This document shows, one piece after another, positions 52,805 to 61,594 of a stretch of 64,000 bases of DNA; positions within the stretch are counted from its first letter, which is position 1, and the number at the start of each line of letters is the position of its first letter. Source of the stretch: Candidatus Poribacteria bacterium (lineage in GTDB: Bacteria > Poribacteria > WGA-4E > JAJDTR01). Position numbers and translations under genes: made by a program. Under the pieces are notes generated by a model. It made no database searches. It was given only the letters and a program-made list of their open reading frames with translations, and had not been told where the DNA came from. Location: positions 56,604 through 120,603 of the forward strand of contig JAJDTR010000013.1 in the NCBI GenBank assembly GCA_022827055.1, in the 5' to 3' direction.

Positions 52805-54223
52805 GTGAATCGAGGCATTTGTCACGCGGCTTGGATGGGGATATTGATAATCCTTTCCGCTTTTCTCGTCCGTGGACGAGCATCTGCCGAATTGTACGAA
52901 GGACCCCCGAATCTTGAGGAATTGGCAACGGGAAGTGGAGGGCTAACCGGAGGCGGCTTGTCATTCATCGATGGCGATCCTTTCGTTCGTTTCCAAATTC
53001 AGCCGGAGATCGGAATCGGCAAGGTCGGATTCGGACTCGGTTTTGTGTTACTTTATAATCCGGAGGCAGGAGAAGGCGAAAATCAGATACTTGCCGAAGA
53101 TGCGGAGATGTGGGATAACCCCGGTACGATGCTGCGCGCCATTCGTTACGTTCGTTATGCGCAGCCACGCGACACTTTCTACGCGCGCCTCGGCGAATTG
53201 AGTTTTGTGACGATTGGGCGCGGCTTAATCATGTCCGGATATTCCAACTACGGCCGCCGCGGTATGAGAGTGAATCTCAGAACCGAATCGCGTAGAATAG
53301 GCGTCGAATCGGCAGTCAATGATTTGGTCAATCCGAGAATATTCGGGGGACGCCTATTTTTCCGACCGTTGCATGGGATCAACACGGCATCAATGCTCGG
53401 CGGATTGGAACTTGGCGCGACCTACCTGACCGACATCACGCCGGATATTATTCCCGATGACGAAACTCCCGGCGAAGATCATACCATAGACGAAGATCCA
53501 TTAATTGCATTGAGCGTTGATGTTGGATTCCCGCTTATCGAGAATGACCTGTTCCGATTAGACCTTTACGATGAACTGGCGTTTCTCAACACCCAGCCAA
53601 TCACCGAATATTCAATAGGTCCGGAAACCCCGTCCGGGAACGCAATCGGAATCGGATTCACGTTTCCCAGTTCGCTCTTCAAATTTGAGTACCGTACTTT
53701 CACCGAAGGGTTTATCCCGACGGTATTTGATTATTCCTACCAAGCTTCGGCTGTTGATTCTGTTCCCGTGTTCCTCGGGCTAAGTGAAGACCAGGACAAA
53801 GGGAAGGAAAGATACGGGTATTTCTCCATGTTTGCATGGCAGCCGATCCCGATGCTACATATATTTGGCGCATTCGAAGACTACAATATCAGCTATCCGA
53901 AGTTATATGCCGGTATCACCGAATCCGGAATAATTCAAAAGATGTCGTTCCGGGCATTCTATGGCAAGCGAGATCTCGGTGAACCCGACATCGGATATCC
54001 AGTAGCCCAAGACAGCGAGGATCCCAGTCTTCTCTCAGATCTGTTCCGACTTGATGATAAATCTGTGCTCATCGTGCGCGTGGAATACGAGTTGTATAGA
54101 CCCGTCGTAGTGGCAATCGTCCGCGAGTACCGTTTCCGGCAGAGAGCAGGCGCGGATGGTTTGACCGACTTTGAGACTATCCAAAAAACCACGATCGAAG
54201 TAGGGCTTAATCTCCAGTTTTGA
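52805..54223 (+). CDS. Putative outer-membrane beta-barrel protein
   Basis: 472 residues from a GTG with GGAG six bases upstream. A signal peptide covers about 1-29 (MGILIILSAFLVRGRASA). Glycine- and aromatic-rich strands follow (VRFQIQPEIGIGKVGFGLG...). The final residues 'IEVGLNLQF' end in phenylalanine, the usual signal for BAM-assembled barrels. It lies 76 bases after the ABC exporter genes in the same direction, so it could act as the outer-membrane outlet of that exporter; this is inference. No named family recognised. Confidence 0.75.
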   Translation: MNRGICHAAWMGILIILSAFLVRGRASAELYEGPPNLEELATGSGGLTGGGLSFIDGDPFVRFQIQPEIGIGKVGFGLGFVLLYNPEAGEGENQILAEDAEMWDNPGTMLRAIRYVRYAQPRDTFYARLGELSFVTIGRGLIMSGYSNYGRRGMRVNLRTESRRIGVESAVNDLVNPRIFGGRLFFRPLHGINTASMLGGLELGATYLTDITPDIIPDDETPGEDHTIDEDPLIALSVDVGFPLIENDLFRLDLYDELAFLNTQPITEYSIGPETPSGNAIGIGFTFPSSLFKFEYRTFTEGFIPTVFDYSYQASAVDSVPVFLGLSEDQDKGKERYGYFSMFAWQPIPMLHIFGAFEDYNISYPKLYAGITESGIIQKMSFRAFYGKRDLGEPDIGYPVAQDSEDPSLLSDLFRLDDKSVLIVRVEYELYRPVVVAIVREYRFRQRAGADGLTDFETIQKTTIEVGLNLQF

Positions 54224-54322
54224 GATTTTTTGAGGAATACGAACGGTGTCCACGGCTCACGAGGTTTATACCATCCACCTTGCAATCACCATCGCAGCCA
54301 AGTCATTATTCTAGGACCAACC

Positions 54323-55342
54323 TTGCTTACCTACATCCTTCAGCGTTTGCTCTCGATGCTCCTTTCTCTTTTTGGAGTATCGCTGCTCGTATTCTTCATG
54401 GTTCATCTCATCCCCGGAGATGCGGCACTTGCGATCTTGGGTGAACGGGCAACCGAGGAGGCGTTGACGGAACTGCGGCAAGAGATGGGACTCGATAAAC
54501 CCCTTTACCATCAATACGGCGCATTCCTATGGAACCTTGCCCATCTTGACCTAGGCAGATCGTTCAAGACAAGACAGCCGGTCGTTGATGAGATTAAACG
54601 TCATTTTCCCGCCACCGTCGAGTTGACAATCGCAGCCATGGTATTTGCCACTCTATTTGGCATGACTGCCGGCATAATTGCCGCCGTGAATCGTGGTAAA
54701 TTCTGGGATTACGCCACGATGTTCGGCTCGCTTGCCGGTATCTCAATGCCGATCTTCTGGCTCGGATTGATGCTCATTCTCCTGTTTGGATATACTTTTC
54801 CAATCCTACCAAGTTCGCAACGACTGGACGCTGTCTTAGATCTTGATGTTCAGCACCGCACCCATTTTTACTTGATCGATACCCTACTTTCCGGGAATCT
54901 TACCGCGTTTCGCAGCGCGGTTTCGCACCTCATACTTCCCGCTATCACACTTGGAACCGTTCCGTTGGCGATTATCGCGCGCATGACGCGGTCGAGCTTG
55001 CTTGAGGTGCTAAACCAACCGTACATCGTGACTGCCCGCGCAAAGGGGCTTCCCGAGAGATCCGTTATTCTCAAACACGGACTAAAAAATAGTATGATTT
55101 CCGTGTTGACAATTATCGGTCTACAGTTCGGATATCTGATGAGTGGCGCCATACTTACGGAACATATTTTTTCATGGCCCGGTCTGGGATCGTGGTTACG
55201 AGCCTCCGTCGAGGCTCGGGATATTCGTCCGATTCAGGGCGGGGTGCTCTTCGTGGCTGCCGTGTTTATGACGGTGAACTTAGTGGTAGACTTGCTCTAC
55301 ACCTATTTTGATCCGCGAATTAGGATGGGGGAAAACGCGTGA
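54323..55342 (+). CDS. Peptide/nickel-type ABC transporter permease, DppB-like
   Basis: 339 residues from TTG 54323, six bases after AGGA; the open frame reaches back to 54230, but that part has no membrane character. Helix 1 is 'ILQRLLSMLLSLFGVSLLVFF' (parts: LLSMLLSLFGVS), followed by the family loop 'HLIPGDAALAILGERATEEAL'. 'SLLEVLNQPYIVTARAKGLPERSVILKHGLKN' contains the EAA-type coupling motif (VTARAKGL). It belongs to importers of dipeptides, oligopeptides, glutathione or nickel. Neither the substrate-binding protein nor the ATPases are adjacent. Confidence 0.9.
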   Translation: MLTYILQRLLSMLLSLFGVSLLVFFMVHLIPGDAALAILGERATEEALTELRQEMGLDKPLYHQYGAFLWNLAHLDLGRSFKTRQPVVDEIKRHFPATVELTIAAMVFATLFGMTAGIIAAVNRGKFWDYATMFGSLAGISMPIFWLGLMLILLFGYTFPILPSSQRLDAVLDLDVQHRTHFYLIDTLLSGNLTAFRSAVSHLILPAITLGTVPLAIIARMTRSSLLEVLNQPYIVTARAKGLPERSVILKHGLKNSMISVLTIIGLQFGYLMSGAILTEHIFSWPGLGSWLRASVEARDIRPIQGGVLFVAAVFMTVNLVVDLLYTYFDPRIRMGENA

Positions 55343-56181
55343 ACAATCGTGGACGAGGGATTTTAAGGAGATCGGCAAGCCACAAATCTGCCGTGGTGGG
55401 CGCTTCCATATTGCTCTTTTTCGCGATCTTGGCGGTTTTTGCTCCATTGATTGCCACTCACGACCCTCGCGAAGCCGATGTTTCGGCACGACTTAAGGGA
55501 TGGTCAGCGGATCACTACTTCGGAACGGATGGGGTCGGGAGAGACATATTTAGCCGCATCGTTTACGGCTCGCAAGTGTCGCTCAAGGTTGGCATAATTG
55601 CAATGACACTGTCAATTTCCGCCGGTGCACTTTTGGGAATACTGGCGGGGTATTACGGTGGTTGGCTTGACAATGTTATCATGCGCCTCATGGATATGAT
55701 GCTTCCCTTGCCGAGTATTCTTCTGGCGATGGTAATCGTAGCCATACTGGGCACAAGTCTGACCAATGCAATAATCGCCGTGTCGATTGTGTACATTCCT
55801 CAGTACGCACGCATATTGCGCGCTGCCGTCCTAAAGATACGCGAACAGGATTATGTAACCGCGGCACGGGTCATCGGCGCTAGCGACTTTCGGATTCTAT
55901 GGAACGCAATCCTACCCAACTGCGTAGCGCCATTGATTGTCCAAGCGACGCTCGGCATGGGCGAGGCGATCCTTATTGCGGCTGGGCTCAGCTTTCTGGG
56001 TCTCGGCGCCGAAGTCGGCGAACCCGAGTGGGGGGCAATGTTGAATGAGAATCGTCAACTCATTCGCCGCGCTCCTTGGACGGTGATGACACCGGGTATC
56101 GCCATATTCCTCACTGTTTTGGGATTCAATTTACTCGGTGATGCCTTGCGTGATGTTCTAGACCCCCAGCTCAAGCGGTAA
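55339..56181 (+). CDS. Peptide/nickel-type ABC transporter permease, DppC-like
   Basis: 280 residues, GTG start overlapping the DppB-like stop by 4 bases. N-terminal cytoplasmic part with 'KSAVVGASILLFFAILAVFAP' as helix 1, then 'FGTDGVGRDIFSRIVYGSQVSLKVG' (GTDGVGRD is the DppC family hallmark), and the EAA loop 'REQDYVTAARVIGASDFRILWNAILPN' (YVTAARVIGAS). Pairs with the previous permease. Normal family length. Confidence 0.93.
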   Translation: MNNRGRGILRRSASHKSAVVGASILLFFAILAVFAPLIATHDPREADVSARLKGWSADHYFGTDGVGRDIFSRIVYGSQVSLKVGIIAMTLSISAGALLGILAGYYGGWLDNVIMRLMDMMLPLPSILLAMVIVAILGTSLTNAIIAVSIVYIPQYARILRAAVLKIREQDYVTAARVIGASDFRILWNAILPNCVAPLIVQATLGMGEAILIAAGLSFLGLGAEVGEPEWGAMLNENRQLIRRAPWTVMTPGIAIFLTVLGFNLLGDALRDVLDPQLKR

Positions 56182-56299
56182 GGCGAAATAGAATGGCTCT
56201 TATCCGTATGGCGATGCACTGTGCGGCTATGATTGAAGGAGCAATTCCTAATCGAAATGGGATGAAACGAGAGGGTTAAGAAATGGATAATGTGTGCAG

Positions 56300-57193
56300 A
56301 TGAATAGTCCTGAGATTCCAAACGAGCAACCGAATGCCAAAATGATTGCCTTCGCGCTGATGTTTGCGGTGCTTTGGGGCGGCAACTCGGTATCGATTAA
56401 AATTGGACTGCAAGGGGTACCGCCGCTTGCACTCGCTGGGTTTCGGTTCCTGCTCGCGCTCGCGGCGGTAACGGCGTGGTCTATCAGCCAACGTGTATCC
56501 ATCCGTCCGAACCGCGGAGAGTTGGGCCCGCTATTCCTATTGGGGATAGCATTCGTCATGCAAATTATCACTCTCAATGTCGGCACACAGTTAACAACCG
56601 CGGCGCGTTCGACAATCATGATAAACTTTTTTCCGTTCTTCACGGCGCTTTTCGCGCATTTTTGGGTGCCCGGCGACCGATTGTCGTTTTTGAAAGTCGC
56701 GGGAATCGGGCTGGCATTTTGCGGCGTTTTCATCACTTTTGTCCCAGCCTTTCAACTTGATTCTTACTCTTATCTCGTGGGCGATCTGTTCGTTTTGATC
56801 AGTGCAAGCCTTCTCGGGCTTCGAACGGTTGTCACTAAGCGTCTAATACAGTCAATCCACCCATATCGGTTGCTCATCTGGTTGATGATTTTTAGCTTGC
56901 CCTGCTTCTTTGGATCGAGTCTAATCCTGGAGGATCAGTCCAGCTACGCATTTACGCCTGTGGTGATTGCCGCCATTCTGTATCAAGGACTTATCGTCGG
57001 TGCATTCTGTTTTGTCGGCTGGACATCCATTCTGAAGAAACATAGCCCGAGTAAATTGGTGGTTTTCGCCTTTGCAACACCGATCTCGGGAATCATCTTC
57101 AGCCACCTATTACTGGGAGACGAACTCGGATTAAGTCTGATCGCCGGTGCCGTACTAATCGCATTCGGCATCTATTTGGTCAACAAACGGTGA
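56300..57193 (+). CDS. EamA/DMT-family transporter
   Basis: 297 residues with about ten helices in two EamA repeats: 'LMFAVLWGGNSVSIKIGL' and 'GFRFLLALAAVTAW' in the first; 'VGDLFVLISASLLGLRTVV' and 'TPISGIIFSHLLLGDELGLS' in the second. The end shows the usual 'GAVLIAFGIYLVNKR'. Likely exports a metabolite or amino acid. ATG 56300 chosen; a GTG two codons earlier is also in frame. No ribosome binding site is obvious. Confidence 0.9.
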   Translation: MNSPEIPNEQPNAKMIAFALMFAVLWGGNSVSIKIGLQGVPPLALAGFRFLLALAAVTAWSISQRVSIRPNRGELGPLFLLGIAFVMQIITLNVGTQLTTAARSTIMINFFPFFTALFAHFWVPGDRLSFLKVAGIGLAFCGVFITFVPAFQLDSYSYLVGDLFVLISASLLGLRTVVTKRLIQSIHPYRLLIWLMIFSLPCFFGSSLILEDQSSYAFTPVVIAAILYQGLIVGAFCFVGWTSILKKHSPSKLVVFAFATPISGIIFSHLLLGDELGLSLIAGAVLIAFGIYLVNKR

Positions 57194-57229
57194 TACAACC
57201 GCAAAATCAATAGGCACGAGTGGAGAATT

Positions 57230-57430
57230 GTGGATGCGTTAAATTTTCATTGCAGGATTTGGAATACCGAACGAGAAACTTATGGCACGCCTTTCACCGT
57301 TTGCGATAGGCATTTGCAGCAGATTCGGGAATCCCTCGCGGTGAACTTTGCCCCTTGCTGGATTGAACAGATTAAGCGGACCGATGACGTTTGTGAGGAT
57401 TGCATTGCGGAGGAAGAGGAAGATAGTTAA
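57230..57430 (+). CDS. Small Cys-rich protein of unknown function
   Basis: 66 residues from a GTG with GGAG upstream. Cys at about 8, 25, 43, 55 and 58 and His at about 7 and 28, with a C-terminal CEDC and acidic tail (EEEEDS), suggest a small metal-binding (zinc ribbon-like) domain. It sits 36 bases after the EamA gene in the same direction. Family not recognised; composition and spacing support a real gene. Confidence 0.55.
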   Translation: MDALNFHCRIWNTERETYGTPFTVCDRHLQQIRESLAVNFAPCWIEQIKRTDDVCEDCIAEEEEDS

Positions 57431-57676
57431 AGGCTATTTACCGAAGCGCTACGAGGAGACGATTTGATGACCCGACACACAGAGTGGAGAGACCCATAGA
57501 TCTGGTTCTGTTGACATTTCACGGTCACCAGATGATGCATGGGTCGGAAAGATAAAAGGGGAACCAACCCCTCCGGCAGGTATGCATCGGCGTACCCAGG
57601 GGGCCGGATTCCCAACCCGTTGGGCGAGGGGGATATATGTCGGGATTTACTATCGCGTGAGAATCTCTATGGGAGT

Positions 57677-57765
57677 TCTATCGCACTTACTCTTCATTCG
57701 CTTAATCTCCTACAAACCTTCGGTGCACAATTGCGCAAAATTAACCGATGCTGAGTATAAATGCC
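57677..57765 (+). repeat. Dispersed intergenic repeat, long copy (89 bp)
   Basis: 82 of 89 bases identical to 27103-27191. Confidence 0.75.
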
Positions 57766-58036
57766 GAAAGAACTAGAAAATCGAGGACGATCTGCAGGCG
57801 GCGAATTGGCAACGTATGAGACATCAGCGACGGATCCAAATGTCCAGCGTCGCCAGTGCGAAATGCGGGATGGACAATTACACCCGACTTTGATAGAATG
57901 AGACTGGAATCTGAGTTCGCGTACAGCACCTCATTGCACAATGCGAAAAATATAGTGCAACTGGAGAAGTGGACACTAGGGGTGTTGACATTTAAGTAAG
58001 GCGTGTCCATAATTCGCCGATAAGTCCCTATCGTAG

Positions 58037-58076
58037 GGGCGAGGTTCCCTCGCCCAACGGGTTGGGAAACCCAACC
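58037..58076. repeat. Paired hairpins, cloverleaf family variant
   Basis: GGGCGAGG-TTC-CCTCGCCC (58037-58055) followed by GGTTGGG-AAA-CCCAACC (58060-58076). Two-hairpin design as at 3768 and 6551 but no outer stem seen. Confidence 0.6.
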
Positions 58077-58081
58077 ACCAA

Positions 58082-58142
58082 CTGAGCGAATAGATCAAGT
58101 GACTGAATAAAGAACGCGATAGTGATCTTAAGGCGGTAGAGA
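58082..58142 (-). repeat. Dispersed intergenic repeat, inverted degenerate copy
   Basis: Read on the minus strand it gives TCTACCGCC...CTATCGCG...CACTTGATC...ATTCGCTCAG, a rearranged form of the repeat at 27401 and 11863. Confidence 0.45.
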
Positions 58143-58294
58143 TCCCCTGCGGAAATTGATCCAATGTACGGGCAACCCTTGTCGTTGCCCGGCATACTGC
58201 CTCAAGTGAAATCAATATTGGCTTAATTTTCAAATGTCAACAGAACCTAGGCATTTCTAGCTCGGTGTAGATTTTAAATACAGAAATCCCTAAA

Positions 58295-59470
58295 ATGAAA
58301 ATAAAACAGATACGCGCGGTATCCGTCAAGATTCCCGATTCGCCTCCAAAGTCGAAGGCGTGGCGTCCCGGTTGGAACGAACGCGCCCCGCGGGCATTTC
58401 CGATCAACAAATACGTTGAATTCTCCGGATTTCACGCAACTACGCCCGGCTCCAAACTCAACACGCCGGTTTGGGTACAAGTGATGGCGGACGATGGAAC
58501 GTGGGGGTTGGGAAGATGCGGTTTCGGAGCCCCGGTAGCCGCGTTGATAGACTCGCATTTCGCACCGTTGCTCGAAGGGCGCGACCCGATGGCGCTCGAA
58601 CTACTAAACGACCTCATGTGGCGTTCCACGCAACTCTTCGGCGCAAGCGGAATCGCTTCTATAGCACAGTCCGGCGTCGATTTGGCTCTGTGGGATTTGA
58701 AGGGAAAGCTGCTCAAACAGCCGGTGTATACACTGCTCGGCGGCCCGTCGCGAGAAAAGGTGGCGCTATACTCTACCTCCGACGACCTCGATTGGTCGAA
58801 AGAGTTGGGGTTCAGAGCGTTCAAAGTCAGCAATCCCGTGACTTATGAGATGGGTACTGAAGGGTTGGGCGCGTTGGAGGAGAAAATCGCGAAGGCACGG
58901 GAGGAGGTCGGACCAAACGCCGAATTGATGTTTAACCCGGTGATGTCCTTCAATGTCGAATTTACGCTTCGATTGGCTGATCGGTTGAGACCGTACGGGT
59001 TGCGCTGGTTGGAAGAACCTTTGATTCCAACCGATCTGGAAGGCCATATCGAACTGAAACGCGCCATTACATGGATCCCTCTTGCCACGGGAGAACATCA
59101 TCACAGGCGCCAACCGTTCCGACAGCTAATTGAGAATCGCGCGGTGGATATCGTGCAGCCCGATATAGAGTGGTGCGGCGGGTTGTCCGAAGCTATCAAG
59201 ATCTACACCATTGCGGAAGCCGCGGGCATTAGTACAATCCCGCATACGGGAGCCGGTACGCCTTGGGGGCAGCACTTCGGAATCGCTATGCCCGAATCGC
59301 CCATGGCAGAGTTCTGGATGGGTTCCGATCCGGGTATTCCGCTTGACGAAGTATGTCCGATTCCGGGAATGCCGATGCCCGTGAACGGCGATGTGATTCC
59401 TTCGGATGCGCCGGGCTTTGGCATGGAGATTGCCGCGGATTGGATTGAACCTTATCGTACGGGTGCGTAA
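58295..59470 (+). CDS. Enolase-superfamily protein, L-rhamnonate dehydratase-like
   Basis: 391 residues. The layout follows L-rhamnonate dehydratase: an N-terminal capping domain with 'WNERAPRAFPINKYVEF', then the barrel. Visible barrel motifs are 'FRAFKVSNP', WLEEPLIPTDLEGH (second metal ligand Glu), ATGEHHHRRQPFRQL (third ligand Glu), IVQPDIEWCGG, and 'IPHTGAGTPWGQHF' (general His). At the first metal position the family has an Asp (LMLDCWMS-type), but here the reading is LMFNPVMSF, so an Asn replaces it. It may process an acid sugar with changed metal binding, or be non-catalytic. It precedes an amidohydrolase gene by about 130 bases. Confidence 0.87.
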   Translation: MKIKQIRAVSVKIPDSPPKSKAWRPGWNERAPRAFPINKYVEFSGFHATTPGSKLNTPVWVQVMADDGTWGLGRCGFGAPVAALIDSHFAPLLEGRDPMALELLNDLMWRSTQLFGASGIASIAQSGVDLALWDLKGKLLKQPVYTLLGGPSREKVALYSTSDDLDWSKELGFRAFKVSNPVTYEMGTEGLGALEEKIAKAREEVGPNAELMFNPVMSFNVEFTLRLADRLRPYGLRWLEEPLIPTDLEGHIELKRAITWIPLATGEHHHRRQPFRQLIENRAVDIVQPDIEWCGGLSEAIKIYTIAEAAGISTIPHTGAGTPWGQHFGIAMPESPMAEFWMGSDPGIPLDEVCPIPGMPMPVNGDVIPSDAPGFGMEIAADWIEPYRTGA

Positions 59471-59599
59471 ACCGAATCCGAGGGAATAAGGAATGTCCGC
59501 AAGAAGAATCCCTTACGGTCTCGGCGCATACCGGAGTATGAGGCAACCGCTCGTAATTCACACACTCTATTTCAATCTTTGATACAAAGGAAGTACCCA

Positions 59600-61150
59600 A
59601 TGCAATTCGACACTATCATCCAAGGGGGAACAGTTGTCGACGGCACTGGTAAACGGCCGCCGTTTGCGGCAGATATCGGGATCGTTCAGGACGAAATTAC
59701 CGCCATCGGCGAACTTGACGACGCACAAGCAAGCCGGACAATTGATGCACGGGGCAAAGCTGTCAGTCCGGGGTTCATTGACGTTCACATTCATTCCGAG
59801 ATTGCTTTGTTGGGCGGAAGGGACCAGATGGGAAGTGTTCGTCAGGGGGTCACGACGCAACTGAGCGCACCCGACGGTTTCGGATGGGCGCCGCTGCCTC
59901 CGAAGCTGATTAAGGAGCTATGGCACTACACTCAATTTGCGTACGGGGACGCGGAACTCTCCTTCGATTGGGAGTGCGCCGAGGATTATCTGAGTATTTT
60001 CACGGGGCGAATTCCCGCGAACCTTTATCCACAGGTGCCTCACTGTGCCGTGCGATTGGAGGCAATGGGCTGGGCGCCGCGGACGGCAACCGACGCGGAG
60101 TTGGCGCGCATGGAGGAAACTACGCGCGAATGGTTGGAGGCGGGAGCGGGATGTCTCTGTCTGGGGCTTGACTATCAACCGAGCGCAAACGCAGACCTTA
60201 GGGAACTTGCGACACTGTCAAAACTTGCCGACTCCTACGGCGCGATATATGCCGCACATATCCGTTACCAGCAGGTTGGTCGAAAGAAAGCGTGGGAAGA
60301 GACTATCGAATTGGCGAAGCAATCCGGGATTCCGGTTCATATTTCGCATGAGCGCGTCGATGAGGAATCCGCGGAATTGCTGGATCGTGTGGATCGGGAA
60401 GATATTGACCTGACCTTTGAATCCTATCTCTACCCGGCGGGAATGACACACCTCGCGATGATGTTGCCGTTAAGATTTCAGGACGGAAACGTGGAAGAAC
60501 GCATGGAGATTTTGAAGCGGCCTGAAACACGAGAAGCATCCCTACCCCACCTCCAGAAAAGCTTGGGCGAGCGCGGCGATCAGATTGTTGGTTATACGGC
60601 GTCCGGTCGATATATCGGTATGACACTCGCGGAGGCTGCCGAGAGCGAGAATAAGCCGTGGGTTGAATTTGCTTACGATTTGACGGTTGAAGAAAACGGG
60701 GTAGAGACGCTCATCTTCCCGTGGCAGACGCCGCGTGAAAAATTTCAGTCGACTCTCGATCAGACCGCGGTGCATCCCCGAATGATGATTGCGAGCGATG
60801 GAGTCTATAACATACCGCACCCGCATCCTCGCGGTTACGGCTGTTTTGTGCAGTATCTTGGGCGCTACGTGCGTGAACGGAAGCTGGTTTCACTGGAGGA
60901 AGCCGTCTACAAGATGAGCGGCTTTCCGGCAGAACGCTTCGGGATATCAGACCGTGGAAGGATTGCCAAAGGATTGGCGGCGGACGTGGTTGTCTTCGAT
61001 CCGGAAACCGTTTCAGACCGATCAACTTGGAAGAACCCGACGGAGCCTCCCGTCGGCGTGGAGTGGGTATTGGTCAACGGCGTGCAGGTCGTGGAAGAGG
61101 GCAGCCTAACCGGCGCCTTGCCGGGGCGTGTTTTGAGGCATGAGTTTTGA
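59600..61150 (+). CDS. D-aminoacylase-like N-acyl-D-amino-acid amidohydrolase
   Basis: 516 residues from ATG 59600, preceded by GGAAG; 59579 would add seven residues. Amidohydrolase barrel: metal motif FIDVHIHSE (HxH, about 62-70), 'GLDYQPSANADLRELATL' (D-aminoacylase-type loop), 'YAAHIRYQ', 'PVHISHERV', and 'MIASDGVYNI' with the catalytic Asp (about 395-404). The C-terminal small beta domain has 'GLAADVVVFDPETV'. It hydrolyses N-acyl groups from D-amino acids or related amides. It lies with enolase and sulfatase genes in a likely catabolic set. Confidence 0.92.
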   Translation: MQFDTIIQGGTVVDGTGKRPPFAADIGIVQDEITAIGELDDAQASRTIDARGKAVSPGFIDVHIHSEIALLGGRDQMGSVRQGVTTQLSAPDGFGWAPLPPKLIKELWHYTQFAYGDAELSFDWECAEDYLSIFTGRIPANLYPQVPHCAVRLEAMGWAPRTATDAELARMEETTREWLEAGAGCLCLGLDYQPSANADLRELATLSKLADSYGAIYAAHIRYQQVGRKKAWEETIELAKQSGIPVHISHERVDEESAELLDRVDREDIDLTFESYLYPAGMTHLAMMLPLRFQDGNVEERMEILKRPETREASLPHLQKSLGERGDQIVGYTASGRYIGMTLAEAAESENKPWVEFAYDLTVEENGVETLIFPWQTPREKFQSTLDQTAVHPRMMIASDGVYNIPHPHPRGYGCFVQYLGRYVRERKLVSLEEAVYKMSGFPAERFGISDRGRIAKGLAADVVVFDPETVSDRSTWKNPTEPPVGVEWVLVNGVQVVEEGSLTGALPGRVLRHEF

Positions 61151-61594
61151 ACGGTGCACCATGCTGAGTGGAAAAGTACTCCTATACCGTTCCGACCGGG
61201 GGGAATTGTACTGAAAGCCCGAAAGGGCTAGGAAGCGTAAAGACGCTTCTTGATAGCGTGCCATTATCCCTGTCGGAATAATTCTTTCAGCAAGCAACAC
61301 TTTCTAGCCGGAGTCCCTTTCCTCGATCCAGAGGATCGAAATGTTAATAGAACGCGACATGTCCAGATTCCCGCACTCCAGCGGAGTGCTATGTCAATAG
61401 AACACGATTCCTCCTCGCGTCTGCACTCCAGCGGAGTGCAATGTCGAGTGTTACTTGAGAGCCTTGTAACGGACTGGGCACAGTCTTGTGTTTATAAAAC
61501 CTGCGCAGTTTAGATTGTAGGGAACGCAGATCTCCGTTCCCTACGAGAGTTTCGCTTACGATAAGAGATTGACGATCTGGGAAAGACTGAATCG
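61151..61594. other. Intergenic region built of spaced hairpins
   Basis: 444 bases without a gene. It begins with AGCCCGAAAGGGCT and AGCG-TAAAGA-CGCT hairpins (about 61217-61244), then the regular array at 61325-61440. The sulfatase promoter is presumably in the last 150 bases. Confidence 0.5.
61325..61440. repeat. Array of three hairpins at exactly 50-bp spacing
   Basis: Hairpin centres at 61331, 61381 and 61431: GATCC-AGA-GGATC, GCACTCC-AGC-GGAGTGC and TGCACTCC-AGC-GGAGTGCA. Each is followed by (A)ATGT(C/T), and the first two also by AATAGAACRCGA. The spacers between are otherwise different. Confidence 0.7.

Larger units (their letters stand above)
57504..58247. mobile_element. 744-bp noncoding element with nested inverted repeats
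   Basis: The ends are a perfect 16-bp inverted repeat, GGTTCTGTTGACATTT (57504-57519) and its complement (58232-58247). Inside, a second perfect inverted pair of 22 bp (57609-57630 and 58047-58068, containing CCCAACCCGTTGGGC) occurs, together with two copies of the dispersed repeat (57677-57765 and, inverted, 58082-58142). No transposase or convincing gene inside. Together with 57431-57503 and 58248-58294 it fills the gap between the Cys-rich protein and the enolase gene. Confidence 0.5.

Noticed and set aside
57741..58010. 89-codon minus-strand ORF inside the 744-bp element
   Set aside because: No family features, no ribosome binding site, overlaps repeats.
61325..61440. CRISPR array
   Set aside because: Only three short, varying palindromes; no identical repeats of 24 bases or more and no cas genes in the window.
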